A stretch of DNA of 64,000 bases. Origin: Polymyxa betae. Taxonomy: Eukaryota; Endomyxa; Phytomyxea; Plasmodiophorida; Plasmodiophoridae. The stretch lies in the NCBI GenBank assembly GCA_003693705.1, contig RBZT01000588.1, positions 124,001-188,000 on the forward strand, in the 5' to 3' direction. Each line of letters begins with the position of its first letter. Within the stretch, counting starts at the first letter, position 1. Below are positions 44,729 through 56,106 of the stretch, piece by piece. The notes beneath the pieces were generated by a model. The model did not search any database and was not told the origin of the DNA. It saw nothing but the letters and a program-made list of their open reading frames with translations. A program made the translations under genes and the position numbers.

Positions 44729-47333
44729 CTAGGTAAACATCACAGCATATCTCTGACCCTTTGGCCATATTTCGTAAAGCACTACCGTACTTGGATTCCT
44801 AACTCGCTGCAGTTTGTATGAGCCTGGCAACCGAACAACCGAAAAGTCATCGTCCTCTTTCATTTTCGTGTTCACTGCCTAAAATAGCTCAAAATATTGC
44901 CTCAGCAACGAGATTCTAAAGTACTTTCACGACGGCGTCGCTACAAATGATCTGCCCACCGTGAGCAGCGCTGCTTATACGAGATGTTAAATGTACATCA
45001 GTTCCAGAGTAATCGATCCTATTCGTGATAGAGTTTCTTCTTTTTCGAGGAGTTCCTGTATGAATACCCATCCTTACTCGGAGACCTATATCAGGCCGAT
45101 TTGGTAATATTCGAACGCTCAAATAACCATATGTACCAGCGAACAATTTGCTTGTCGTTACGACAGCTTCTGCAGAGCCGATGCCCACGCCGTATTCATT
45201 GTGTGCGTCATAGCAATTCGCGAGGGACGAAGGCCACTCTGCTTTTAATAAATCGTATTGAGCAGATACGCACCACCTGATTGCATCCAAAGCTGAAAAC
45301 ACGTTGAGTTTAATGACTGTAAAAAGCGGCTCCCAACCTTCAATAAATGCCACGACGAACGCATCTCCTTCGGTTTTCACCTCATATCCATTACATCGAC
45401 CCAATGCAGATCTAAGAATGTGGTCCTAGAAAAAGTTCAGTGGTTACGGTAATGTTAGCTTAAAAACGCCTGACATGCATTTCAAGGGCCACATTCATGG
45501 CTCCTGGTTCACGCTCCCACAGCATTGTGGAGCCTTGAACGTCGCTGACTACCAATGTGATCTTTGACAATTCAGCACTCCGTTCAACACGTATTCAGTT
45601 AGAGTACCTGGGTTACTTGTGAGTTCTCGAATGACTGGTCAGGTATTGATTTAGGGGCAATGGATACTTCTATGGACCCGTTCTCTTCCTATAAACAATA
45701 TCGAACTTGATCAACAAATTCGAAGGCAAACGGACCTCGATGGCGGCGTTGATTGCCCATATCCAATCTTCTCTTGTTTTTTCTGAATCCGAGGCTAGAT
45801 GATACGATTTGCATCCATCTCTGATAGTAAAGCGGAATGGGAATCCATTTTGGGACAATGCCCCTATTCCACTTCCATTTACTGTAACAGCACATCAATG
45901 TAAGTAATAAATCGTCGGTGGCTGTTTGTCAGTTCTTCAACTACCTGCGATAGTTGCACAGGCCACGTCCAGCACAGCCTCTGCATGGAACGACCTTAAT
46001 CCGATTTCCTGTTCCACATCCATATCAAAATATGCACCTAAACATCGTCTTCAGTAGACAATCAGATAAAGTTGCAATTAGAACATGTTTGCGATTGTAA
46101 GACGAAGTAATATCGGCGCCAGATTTTCTCCCCATGATCCTGAAATCCTAATCAGCAGAACTGTCCATGTAAATTAAATGGAGTGGAGTACTTGCTTAAA
46201 AAGCCATCCATCTTTACTGCCGTTGTCAGGCATGTTGCCTAGGTCTTGCAGAGCGTCTTTCCAATTTGCAAGCTCATCCTTGTCACTGGACCCCAAACGG
46301 ATGACTTTCTTTAACTTATCGTTGAATACAGAGAAGCAAAATTTCGGGGGTTCCTCTCTTCCTGGATTAAGTTAAAAGCATGAATACTAAATGCCGTTGA
46401 AACCCCAACCTTTCAAACTAAATGTGTGACCACTGCTATCAGACAGCGTCAGCGCTGAGGTATCGCTCTCGATCTCGTTGCCAAGCTCGACATCAGAAGC
46501 ATCAAAAGCACCTTTATGTTTTGCTTTAAGAAAGAGGAGCGACCTTGGTTTGAGCAATGTAAAATATTGTTGCCAAGTAGAATCATTTTCATAAGTCAAC
46601 CATCCACTTTTCGTAACCGAGTCAACCTCCGAAGTCTTTGAATGAAATAGAGTTTTCAGATTATGTTTAATCCAATTCGCAGTAGTTGATTTTGGATGGA
46701 AGACTTTTTCAGGATGGGTCGATGATCTCTGTGGCAAAGATTGAATAGTTTAGAGCAGCGTCACATGTTAACCAACCCGTTTAATTAGCTCAGGTGCTGA
46801 GTTCTTCCACTCTGTCTTAGTTAACACGTACGAGGTCAGGCTGCTGTCCTCGCTTATACACACTTCAAACTTTCTGTTTGTCAACCGCTCGTAATAGGTT
46901 CCAGTTACTTCTACCACTCCTAGACGATTATCTACAATATAATGATAATCATAGCCATCTGTAAACATTTTGGTTTGCTTGCTTAGCCGCTGCGCAAAAG
47001 CGAATTGTTACCTTGTATCTGGAATACGATCTCGTTTGAATTCCGCGCGATTACCATTCCGCGAAGATGCTCGATAGGGATTCGGCGTCGAAAGCTAGCA
47101 TATGAATCTTTTTTAAGATTATACAATGCTTTATCAGTAATAAGCAGGACTCGAGACTGTCTCCGTTTCATTGGATTGATCTTAAAAGCCATGGCCGCGA
47201 ACTTCACTGTCTCGACAGCCTGCTCACCATTCTCCAAACATAGCTGATCCAGCAACGCCAGTAGGTTGGGGTTCATACCTAGCTGGAGATGGTCATACAC
47301 CGGTAGATTATTACCTACCGGGCTCGTCATGCA
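44729..47333 (-). CDS. TH1-PH-PH protein with class III nucleotide cyclase domain
   Basis: The start is taken near 47333 (MTSPVGNNLPVYDH). A myosin-TH1-like lipid-binding segment follows (INPMKRRQSRVLLITDKALY, then RRRIPIEHLRGMVIARNSNE). Two PH-type modules come next. The first runs from KSGWLTYENDSTWQQYFTLL to DELANWKDALQDL; the second begins KDGWLFKQ and ends SEKTREDWIWAINAAIE. The C-terminal half is a class III cyclase: ITLVVSDVQGSTMLWEREPG (first metal aspartate), GYEVKTEGDAFVVAF (second metal site), LRVRMGIHTG, and RIDYSGTDVHLTSRISSAAH. The tail SYKLQRVRNPSTVVLYEIWP ends at 44729. The product is likely cAMP or cGMP; the sequence does not tell me which. Several introns were skipped by eye. 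Confidence 0.78.
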
Positions 47334-47526
47334 GACAAAAGTGAAGAGAGGAACGATGAGCACTAAACCGAAAGGCCTCTACAGTTCTGGAATCTGTATC
47401 GTATAGACGGGGAGAATGTCGTCACATTTAACATTGTCCAACTACAGTATGCGGACAAGCCGGTGATACGATTACTTCTAGAATATCCAGCAGCAAACGA
47501 TACGTATTTATTTATTATGTGCAGGA

Positions 47527-49288
47527 TCAGGATTTGATAAATGGTTTATTGCCGGGAAATGATCGAGCCATTAACTTTGGAGACTTGGGGGCTGATTTCG
47601 CTTTTTTCTTGGACCCGGACCCAAGACTTCCGCTTGCTCCTTCTAATGCGGCTTCTGCGCTAGAATCTAATCCTTTACCAGATAAAGCGTTTTCTCCCAG
47701 TTCCGTTACGGTTTCATCAACGTCACCGTATGCAGGCACGTACGGGATTCCTTTTATTCCTTGCCGGGTTAGAGCTGACTCATCTTGGTCCTACACCATG
47801 AGTTGTGAAAAGCTGTTGTCATTTTAGGCGTTTTAATTACTTTGGTGGCTTCGTCTACACTTTGTTTGAGTGTTAGTATCGACGTTTCAAATGCCCCCAG
47901 AACTTGGTTAAATTTCTCTGCTGTCCAGGTAGTTCCTGATTCGAGCCATGATTCATCAAAGTCACTTCCCTGCAGCAATATTCCATCAGTCATCCAGCTC
48001 ACTGGAAACCCGTACGGATGCACTCACAATGACTTTAGCGACTACATGCAATAAACCGGAAATACCCTCCTGCAGTAGGGCCATACGTTGAGTCGCCTTG
48101 TCTGCTTGGATTTTGGTTTTATCGGCCCGAGCGCATGTCTCTCTAAACTTCTCCTGCAATTGGTCGACATCTCGCCATCGACTATTGGTAAAGTTGCTCT
48201 TCTCCTCCTCGAGGCGCTGCAGAAGATCATTCTGTAAACAATTTGAGACAACAGGACATGTCAGGCATTATTTTCAATTGACCTTCTTTTGTTGTGTTGC
48301 TTCTAATAATTTGGTTTTTTCTTGAATCTCCTTCTCAAGATCAAGCTTAATTTCCTCTTTGAGATAAAACTTATTGATGATATCATCTGGCTTCTCAAAT
48401 CCAGTGGCCGCTGCAATCCTCTGGAGAGTCTCTTTCTGTTCCGTTATCTGAGCGTTTAGCCCATCCAGAACTTTATGCAAATCATTTGCTTGGTTCTCTT
48501 TAGCACGGATTTTTCCCAACATCCTTTCGATTTTTGAATTGAATTTGTCGATAGTCTGTAGTGAAAAATATCAACATTTAGAGAAGGCAGTCAAGACAAC
48601 CCAACCTTGTTTTCGCGATCAGCTTTTTGGAGCTGACGTTTTTTACGCTGGGCCTTTAATACTGTGAGCACATTTTGGAAACTTTGAAGTTGATCAACGG
48701 CAAATTGATGAAAGGAAATAATTTCGCTCTGGAATTGCTCGAACTCATGAGCCGCCTGCTCCTGCTCGATTTGGGCCTGATTTTTTAAGGTATTCATTTT
48801 CCGATACAGAGCATTGATTTCCGCTCTGTTAAGGATTGGTAAATTATAGGAAATGTAGCATTTTCATCGAACCTTTGCTTCCGTAAGGCCTCCATCTGGA
48901 AGAAACGATCGAGCTCCTCTTCTTTGAGATGAGCAATATTCAACTCGTAGTTCTTACGGTTCTCTTCCGTTTCATTGATCTTGATCGTAACGGTGTCCAG
49001 TTGCATCTCGAGACCTTTTAATCTTTCTTCATACTGAGCTTGAGCGGTTTCCATCGCTCTTGTGGACGTCGTTATATACTGCAACTTCAAGTCAGCTGTT
49101 GCCTCTTGATCAGTGATTTATAGATCAACCTGAACTTCTCGTTGAAGGCGATGGAGCAAGGACTGCTTCTCAACGACTTTCGAACGTTGAGCATCATATT
49201 CTTTTCTTAATGCACAAACAATTGCAAAAGTATTTCTGATATGGGCATCGGAGTCAGATTCGTGTCTCTCGGTTAAAGCCGATGTCAT
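47527..49288 (-). CDS. Ciliary-type coiled-coil protein
   Basis: An almost wholly coiled-coil protein in about six exons. Segments are MTSALTERHESDSDAHIRNT (start), EERLKGLEMQLDTVTIKINE, ELNIAHLKEEELDRFFQMEA, TLQRIAAATGFEKPDDIINK-F and KLDLEKEIQEKTKLLEATQQ. The acidic/basic tail ends GNKPFIKS at 47527. The ATG-F-x-K-PDD-x-I-x-K-F segment resembles a conserved stretch of outer-dynein-arm docking-complex proteins (ODAD1/ODAD3 class), but the match is short. The family assignment is an inference. Other axonemal coiled coils are possible. Confidence 0.55.
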
Positions 49289-49659
49289 TCTTGTTACCTA
49301 ACACCACTTTTACAAACCGAAAACACACACACTGTTACAACCCACCATCTGTGCAGATTCGCGAAGAAACAGAGTCCGAGCAGACGGAAGAGCTGGAACA
49401 AGTGGAGAATCAGCCGCTTGTGGACTGGAATTTGCTGAAGGTCCTAGACGAAATGGATCAGCAATCAAACGTGATGATAATGCGATTTCATACTATCTGT
49501 ATGGGGAATTAGGGGTAATGAAGCCCCATCTGCAATTTGCCTGGCTTCATTTCGTGAAGACAGCAATGCTACCAATTGCTTGCTAAAGACAAAATCAACA
49601 ATGGCTAGCCGTTAATCGCAAACTCAACGAGGCAGGGCAGAAAACAGGGTGAATTATTC

Positions 49660-51793
49660 CTAAAAGAAAAACAGCATAATGAACGACCTCAAAATTTTGC
49701 TGCGTTTCTGCCTAGATCTCTGCTGTTGCTCAGAAACTGTTATTATGTGCTTGCCAGGAGCACTGTTTGCCCCTTGCAAACTGCTGTCGAGCTCAGGTGG
49801 ACCTTCTTGCGCAGGCCTTAAGGCTGGAGATTCCCGGATGCGTCTTAGGTTGTGCACAGATTCAACCTGTTCTGATATCTCTGCTGTCATGCTTTGCCTG
49901 GTTTGAATACTCTCAAGCTGAGCCCTTGTATCTCTGACTTCTTCTTCTTTTGTTTGTTCTCGTGTCTGCTCATCTTGTAAGCATTGTCAAGACTGTGCAA
50001 AGGGGCATACCTTCTGCCTCGATTTCGTCCATTGCAGCATCTCTTCTTTTATCTTACCCAATTCTTTCTTTCCCAGCCCATAATTCGTTTTCTTCAGATA
50101 CCGTAACTTTAAAATTTGTTCCTGTTTCTGTCCAAGAAACCATTCGTGGACATCGTGGCCAAGCGAAGTCCATTTCACGCTTGTCAACGCAACACTGTGA
50201 TGCTCTCCACATTGGATCATTCCAACGACTGACCCCAGAATGTGCTCGACAACGCGAGGAAAGAGAAGGTTGTCGTCGGTGTCTTGCCCTATTGACGACA
50301 AAAACACCATAAATAACTTCAATCTAGGCGTTCATAAAAGTTAAATCCAGACCTAGTTGACCGTTGTCATTGTTTCCCCAAGAATAGATAGCGCCGAAGT
50401 TAGTTAATGCAAGAGAATGGTATCGACCAGCTGCAACCTAAACGATGTAAGCACAATAGGCGAATTTGTCAATAATAGGCAGCGTTACCTGAACAATATC
50501 CTTCGAAGCAATAATCAATCGGGGCACAGAGAGGTTCCCGCGAACACCATGCCCTAATTGGCCGTACTCTCCAGCCCCAACAGTATATACCTAAAATCAT
50601 TAGTGAAATTGTCACCACTGAATATCAGTGCAACGCTACCTCGCCTCTGGCGCTGAGAGCGACAATGTGGCTTTGCCCACAAGACACTTGAGATATTCGT
50701 GTGGAAAAGCTAAACTTCCTTGGAAGGTACATGAAATTATGATCTATGTTTTGATAGAAATATTCTCCAAAGCCACAGACATAAAGCTCGCCCGATTCCG
50801 TGATCATGCAAGTAAATATGGCACCACAGCGTACTGAAACGATTCTTGCTGTAGACAGCGTTTGAATTATTATCGGCCGTAACTGATCAGATTGATCGCC
50901 GTGCCCCAGCTGGCCATGCTCGCCGCATCCAAACGAATACACCTTCCCGTTGCCTGAAGGCACATTCATTTTGAATCTTAAGCTGACGGCTCCTGGTTAC
51001 GAGAAAGGGCAACAGAATGTTTGTCTCCACATGCAATTTGGACGAATTCAACGCTTCGTTCTGTATCGATTAACTTCGGGATCTTCACCATTTGACGATC
51101 ACCATGCCCAGTTTGACCGTATCTGGAAAATCCCCACGACCATAGTTTTCCTTTATCAGTGAGCACAATCTACAGATAGGTTGAGCCCAATGTCGAAACT
51201 GTAGCTATTTTCGTACTGTATGTGATTGGCCGCATGCCACAGCCATGACGAAAGCTGTCAGCGCCCTTACAGCCCTCGGCGTCGGTTGATTGACGAACCC
51301 TTCATGTACCTGGCCCAGCTGGCCCATACGCCCATCTCCCCAGGTGAACACTTGTCCTTCATCTGCGACACATTTAAATGTCCAATGGCCCGCCCGCCAC
51401 CTTCCTTACCAGAGACAGCAGCTGTATGTAAGCCGCCGCAAGCCACTTGTCTTATAGCAACATTCTCAGGAAACGCTACATACTGGGGGACCGACGCGTA
51501 TTTCTTCTGCCCTCGCATGAACTTCCTGCCAAGCTGCCCATGGTAGCCAGCTCCCCACGTATAGACATAGGTGCCCCCTGATGAGTCTATATCTCATTCA
51601 TTATCATATGGTTTTTTTGTTCAAAGGGTGTCAACATACCGATTGTCTTGCGCGATCCCGGGTCCACATGATCAGCGATTTTCCGAAGACTATCGAAGAT
51701 CAGCTGCCTGCGCTTGAGTTCTGGCGCCGGACCAAAGTCGACGGATTCTTTCTGGGTTGGTTCGTCTTTAACGCGTTCGAACGCGTTCGCCAT
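49660..51793 (-). CDS. RCC1-repeat protein with C-terminal coiled coil
   Basis: The start MANAFERVKDEPTQKESVDF is followed, after an intron, by several RCC1 blades: YVYTWGAGYHGQLG, VACGGLHTAAVS, GQVFTWGDGRMGQLGQ, LWSWGFSRYGQTGHGD, VYSFGCGEHGQLGHGDQSDQ and GELYVCGFGEY, each with the typical GxxxxGQLG and CG-x-H-(S/T)-x-A(L/V) signatures. The C-terminus is a charged coiled coil (EEEVRDTRAQLESIQTRQSM) and a basic tail. This is a beta-propeller, but not clearly RCC1 itself, so an exchange-factor role is not implied. Introns are frequent. The strongly charged tail ends RSFIMLFFF. Confidence 0.8.
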
Positions 51794-51925
51794 AATTGGC
51801 TGCTCCTGGCTTTAACCCAGCGGAGCCCGATTTCAAGAATCAAGATGGATCGTTCTGGTGGTACACATTTGATTAGTGTGAAAAATCGGTAGTTGTTCAT
51901 AGCAAACTGATTGCCGAGATTTATT

Positions 51926-52571
51926 ATGGATTCTGCAAAAGAGTTATCGGCTGCAACCACTGCAGTGAATGCCTTTGCCATCGACGAAGTATTTGGAATT
52001 ATTGACAGTTCAGCAAGCGGAAGAATCGACGCTGACAGTAACGATCATGCACATTGTAGCAAAACCCCATAGTGCGCTGACTAGGCTTAGATCTGCTACC
52101 AATCTTAAACCGAGCGGGCCTGAATTTAACCCGGAAATCAGTCCAAGACATGATGAATGCGAGCTTTGGAACTGGTACGTTGACTCCGGTTGCTTTCAAG
52201 AGGATCCTGGAGCAATCTACTGTCATACCGGTAGCTTTAATTCTTTTCGCTTTTTGTATCAAGTTAATTACTGGGTAGGCAGACCAAGACAAAGAAGCGG
52301 CCGATCTACTATGGGCATTACAACAGGTTTTGACACTATGACAACGATAACTTAATTCTACTGAACTTACTGTTCTAAGATCAGTATACCTGGTTCAGAG
52401 CTTGTGAAGATTAAGACCATACAGCAGTATCTTCAAGCATTTGGTCTGGATCTTCCTAAGGCACAATTTGATCGGATATTTGCCGGACTTCACATCGAAA
52501 ACGATGGGACCGTGGAGTATCGGGAGCTGATCGATCATCTTCTCAGTAATCGAACATACCTTAAGAAATAG
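51926..52571 (+). CDS. EF-hand-like protein
   Basis: Four small exons. The first contains DEVFGIIDSSASGRIDA, an EF-hand-like loop. The intron at about 51986-52033 joins to DLLPILNRAGLNLTRKSVQD (helix) and LTPVAFKRILEQ, a second degenerate hand. Further exons give ADQDKEAADLLWALQQ and ELVKIKTIQQYLQAFGLDLP, then FAGLHIENDGTVEYRELIDH, a third hand. The stop is at 52569-52571. Loops lack some standard acidic residues, so calcium binding is uncertain. About 160 residues, like calmodulin-related flagellar and dynein-regulatory proteins. The precise orthologue is unknown. Confidence 0.65.
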
Positions 52572-52768
52572 CAACCAAATTCTGCAAATACGACTTGCAT
52601 GTCCGCTTACTGAAATCCGCGAAAATTAAATAAGCTGATCCAGCTCGGCAACAAATCGATCGCGAACGATGCTTTAACACTTTTACTCAACCTAGTTTAT
52701 TTAGATAAAAAATATTCTTCTTAAACATTGAATAAATAAGTTGCTTATTACGGTTCTGTAAATAAATA

Positions 52769-53934
52769 CTATACAGCGAACAGCACTGTAGGATTCGAAC
52801 AAGAGCTGTTTAGCGGTAGTTCCAGCTTCTTCTTGGAGGCCCAGTCCGGAACAGTTTTCGCTGCAGTTGAAGGCGTGACGATACTCAGATTATAAAGTAA
52901 TATTCCGATCATAGCGATACAAACGCCGACGACATTTGTTAGCTGAATCGGATTCCCGAAAAGAATTACAGCAGAGCAGATCAAGATGAGTCTTCGAAAA
53001 ACATCGGCAATTGAATATCCTGCAGAAAGCCTTACAATCAACGGATCAACAGGATAACGAATAGCTAACCTAACGAGCCCAGCGCTCCGATAGCAGCGTA
53101 GCTGAATCGAAGTTCAGCGAAATAATTCAATCCGCCAAGCGTGAGCAGAACAAACGGGCTTTGCCCGGAAGTGGCTAGCACATCAGTTGCATTAACATCG
53201 CTTTGAAATCGGACCACAGCGCTAGACAACAAGCAAATGGCCCCCAATAACATAGCCGAAAGACCAGCAGTGAAAACCTGAAGCTGCATCGGAGACACGG
53301 TTTCTTGCATAAGAATGCTCTTGGCGCGTATATTGAAAAACGTCTGATTCCAAGCGGAAAATATACCCAGCATGAAACCGATAGGGTGAAAACCCAGCTC
53401 TTGAGAGATCACATTTAGCAGCGGATTTCCGCACAAAGAAAACATCTTCCTACCTGAGGCTGAAGCCAGGCCAACGCCTCCAACAACAGCAATAAGCGAA
53501 AACTGGGTTAGGAATGAGAACCTCTTTTTATGAAGCAACCAGCATACTAAAGATGTCCACAGAGGTACTATGGCACGATTCAGAATATTCCCGATTCTAC
53601 CTGATATGGCCTACTGGTAGATTTGATCGTATTCAGGAAAGAAACAGGGATATAAAGCATGGCTGAATTATACGATATACTCATGAATGTCATGGCAATC
53701 GATAACGGCACGATGGACCGAAAATGCATTCCTGCTTTGGGTTTGGCAAGAGAGCCAGAGGATTTCGCCGGCGCCGAGCGAGTTGAAAATAAGACAATCG
53801 CCTAGAAAACACTTGAAAATCGATCCTCAGCAGTAATGACAGCAGGACGCACGCCTGCAATGCTAACAAATAATTGCTGGAATAGAGACAAACTGACTGC
53901 ACTCCCCAAATACTTTAATTGAACCTATCCACAT
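52769..53934 (-). CDS. SLC35E-like nucleotide-sugar / triose-phosphate transporter family
   Basis: This multi-pass protein has the DMT/TPT-family arrangement. MTFMSISYNSAMLYIPVSFL is joined across a 35-nt intron (about 53590-53625) to NRAIVPLWTSLVCWLLHKKR. After that come IAVVGGVGLAS, NVISQELGFHPIGFMLGIFS, VSPMQLQVFTAGLSAMLLGA and FAELRFSYAAIGALGSL. The last exon gives SIADVFRRLILICSAVILFG and TNVVGVCIAMIGILLYNLSI, the conserved TPT C-terminal half. The substrate cannot be told. The 5' end is uncertain: a start near 53934 followed by frames with stops suggests at least one small intron I did not resolve. Confidence 0.65.
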
Positions 53935-54067
53935 TTTCAGTTCAGATCCAATGCAGAAGAACCACAGTTCGCTGACATAACTCAATTTGGAAGAAATAAT
54001 GCTGGATGTATACCAGAGGGCAATTAGCAAGGCATTCGCCGACTACATTGGAAGGCCACTTATCACC

Positions 54068-54271
54068 CTAAAAGCCAGCGGAGCAGTGGTGTCTACCTTT
54101 TTGGGCGATTGCTCTGCGGATTCGACATCGTCCGCTTTGGGCTTCATCTAGGAATAGACCAAGCAGCGCTGGGCTAATCGCTATAGCTGCCCATATCAGC
54201 AACAACCATAGAATCCTGTGACAATACGGCCATTCTGAATCCGAATCGGGGCAATCCGTAACAGCAAACAA
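54068..54271 (-). CDS. Possible small membrane-protein exon (low confidence)
   Basis: An open frame encodes an acidic start (TDCPDSDSEWPYCHR) followed by a clear hydrophobic helix, ILWLLLIWAAIAISPALLGL. Acceptor sites upstream (near 54285 and 54415) could add exons encoding VNSQMQEAISHPYAKTPYSN. The composition suggests a short membrane protein, but the gene limits are unresolved. Confidence 0.3.
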   Translation of the reverse strand: MFAVTDCPDSDSEWPYCHRILWLLLIWAAIAISPALLGLFLDEAQSGRCRIRRAIAQKGRHHCSAGF

Positions 54272-54848
54272 GGTCGAATCATCTTTCTAGCGGGCGATTT
54301 CGTTGATTGTATTCAACAAACTAGGCGATTCCATTTGAATATGGAGTTTTAGCGTAGGGGTGCGAGATGGCTTCTTGCATTTGCGAATTCACTTTGCCCG
54401 GAACTGCCTGGCTGCAATCTAAAGGAAAAACGGCCGATTCAGAAATGGGAACGGCTGCTTTGGGTTATATTGATGATTTCATTTTTTTTTGAAGTGTATG
54501 CAAGGCCTAGCCTCAGCTAAACGTTGTGCTGGGTGGTCTAGGCGTCGGAACATCGATTTTACAAAAAAAAAATTTTGATGGCGGTTATTACATGGCACGA
54601 AATAATTTGCACTTGGTTCTTCGTAGTCAATTCTTAAGAATACATTATAAGATGAAGCGATGTCTTTCATCAGCAATTGGATTCCAGACCTGGTCAAGGA
54701 ATCGCAGCGATTACCGAGCTGGACTCATAGATCATGATCTGAATGCTATGACAGCCATTTGTCGAGATCAAGCAATGTGTGCTGGGACACAGAATCCTGT
54801 TCCTCTCACCAATGAGGCTAAACAAACTGTAACAAATTCGGGCCCACG

Positions 54849-55930
54849 ATGGACAAGAAGCGAATTGAATTTTTAAAGACTGGTGTGCACTTGACAGCAA
54901 ACAGGAGCGACGTTTGCATGTCGTGTTTGCCTCTAGCAAATGCTCATTTCTGGATTGACTACAGGAAGCCAACTACAGAAGCTATGCTGTTTGTTGGCAC
55001 GGCTGGAGATCTGGTGAAGGAGGATACCCAGAGATTCTACCCAGAACAACTAAATGACCTGTTCCAAGGATTGTAAGGAATGGGAAATGGCATTTTGTTA
55101 ACTCGCTGGGCGAAAGGATATACGATATAGATCTGTACGTCGAGGCCTGCACAGTTACCGAAGGGGCTGAAGCACAACGTGGTTTTACATTCGTGAACGA
55201 AGCCATACGACGATCGGTCATCAGTCAGGAAAGATCCGCTTTGGACGAAAGACCAGCTGCTGTATCTAAGGCTGAGTCTATTTATTGTATTTTGAAGCCT
55301 GTGATTGTATAATGTCAAGGTGTGCTGATCAGCAAGATGCTCATACACCACATCATTTTGCAAAGCATCATAATAATAATACCTTTTACCTTTGCTACTC
55401 ACAAGGCGAGGAATTTCCCGACTATTTGCCCCGAAACGTCCTGTTGGCAGATCGAAATGATGACAAATTGTCAGTTTTCGTATGAAAAACTGTTATCGAA
55501 ATGAAATTGCTGCCGATGAGATCGTGAATATGACAACTAACGTTTTCTTCGACTGAATTCATATGTGGTGGATAACAGGGCAATCGTTCGTACCCTGCAC
55601 GCTAAAATCTCGTTGCTGTCAACATACAGAAAAGGTGATTATAAATCATTTGGATATGAAGGAGGTGAATGTATCGGCTCCAAGTGGAACAGCGATTCTG
55701 GCCTTGGTATTCAGGTTACTAGAGCATTACCTGCACCAATGCATGAACAAGCACGAAATCTGAGAGAACGAGAGAGATTTCTTCTAAATTTGCCTCTCTT
55801 GAAGACTTTTTTTTTGAAATTAATGATGTTCAGATATGCTTCACTCAGGATTAACTTACTCTATCGTCAATCGTTATTCAGACAATCGTCAATCATTAAA
55901 ATGATTTCCGTTGATGCGAAGTGGAATTGA
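54849..55930 (+). CDS. Unresolved multi-exon gene, unknown
   Basis: Exon-like pieces on the plus strand are [20 protein letters not shown] (from 54849), [20 protein letters not shown], then across a 47-nt intron (about 55073-55119) [40 protein letters not shown], and later [20 protein letters not shown] and [20 protein letters not shown]. The composition is protein-like and the first join keeps frame, but I could not link all the pieces and recognise no family. The C-terminal helix before 55640 resembles those of MPN-domain subunits, but there is no MPN core, so I do not assign one. An upstream frame (54526-54876) may belong to it. Confidence 0.4.
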
Positions 55931-56106
55931 TATCTGTTCTCCATGTAAAGATGATATATTTTCATTTTCTGCTAGCGGGCCCGAATGACAATCTTCAAGA
56001 GAAATTCGTTATCGGAAGAGCATTTTCTCAGCCGCGCTTTGGCAATAGGGCTGTTAGGTCTGACCAGGTTCCTGTAATTGCCAGGAAACAGCGCAATTCA
56101 TTTTCA

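Noticed and set aside
49282-49512. Plus-strand frame of 76 codons with an acidic stretch (EESEQTEELEQVENQ-like)
   Set aside because: It overlaps the start of the coiled-coil gene on the other strand, and downstream frames have stops. Composition is mixed; not enough to call a gene.
55565-55930. COP9 signalosome subunit 6 or other MPN-domain protein
   Set aside because: Only one helix resembles the family's C-terminal part; no MPN core motif is present in the upstream exons.
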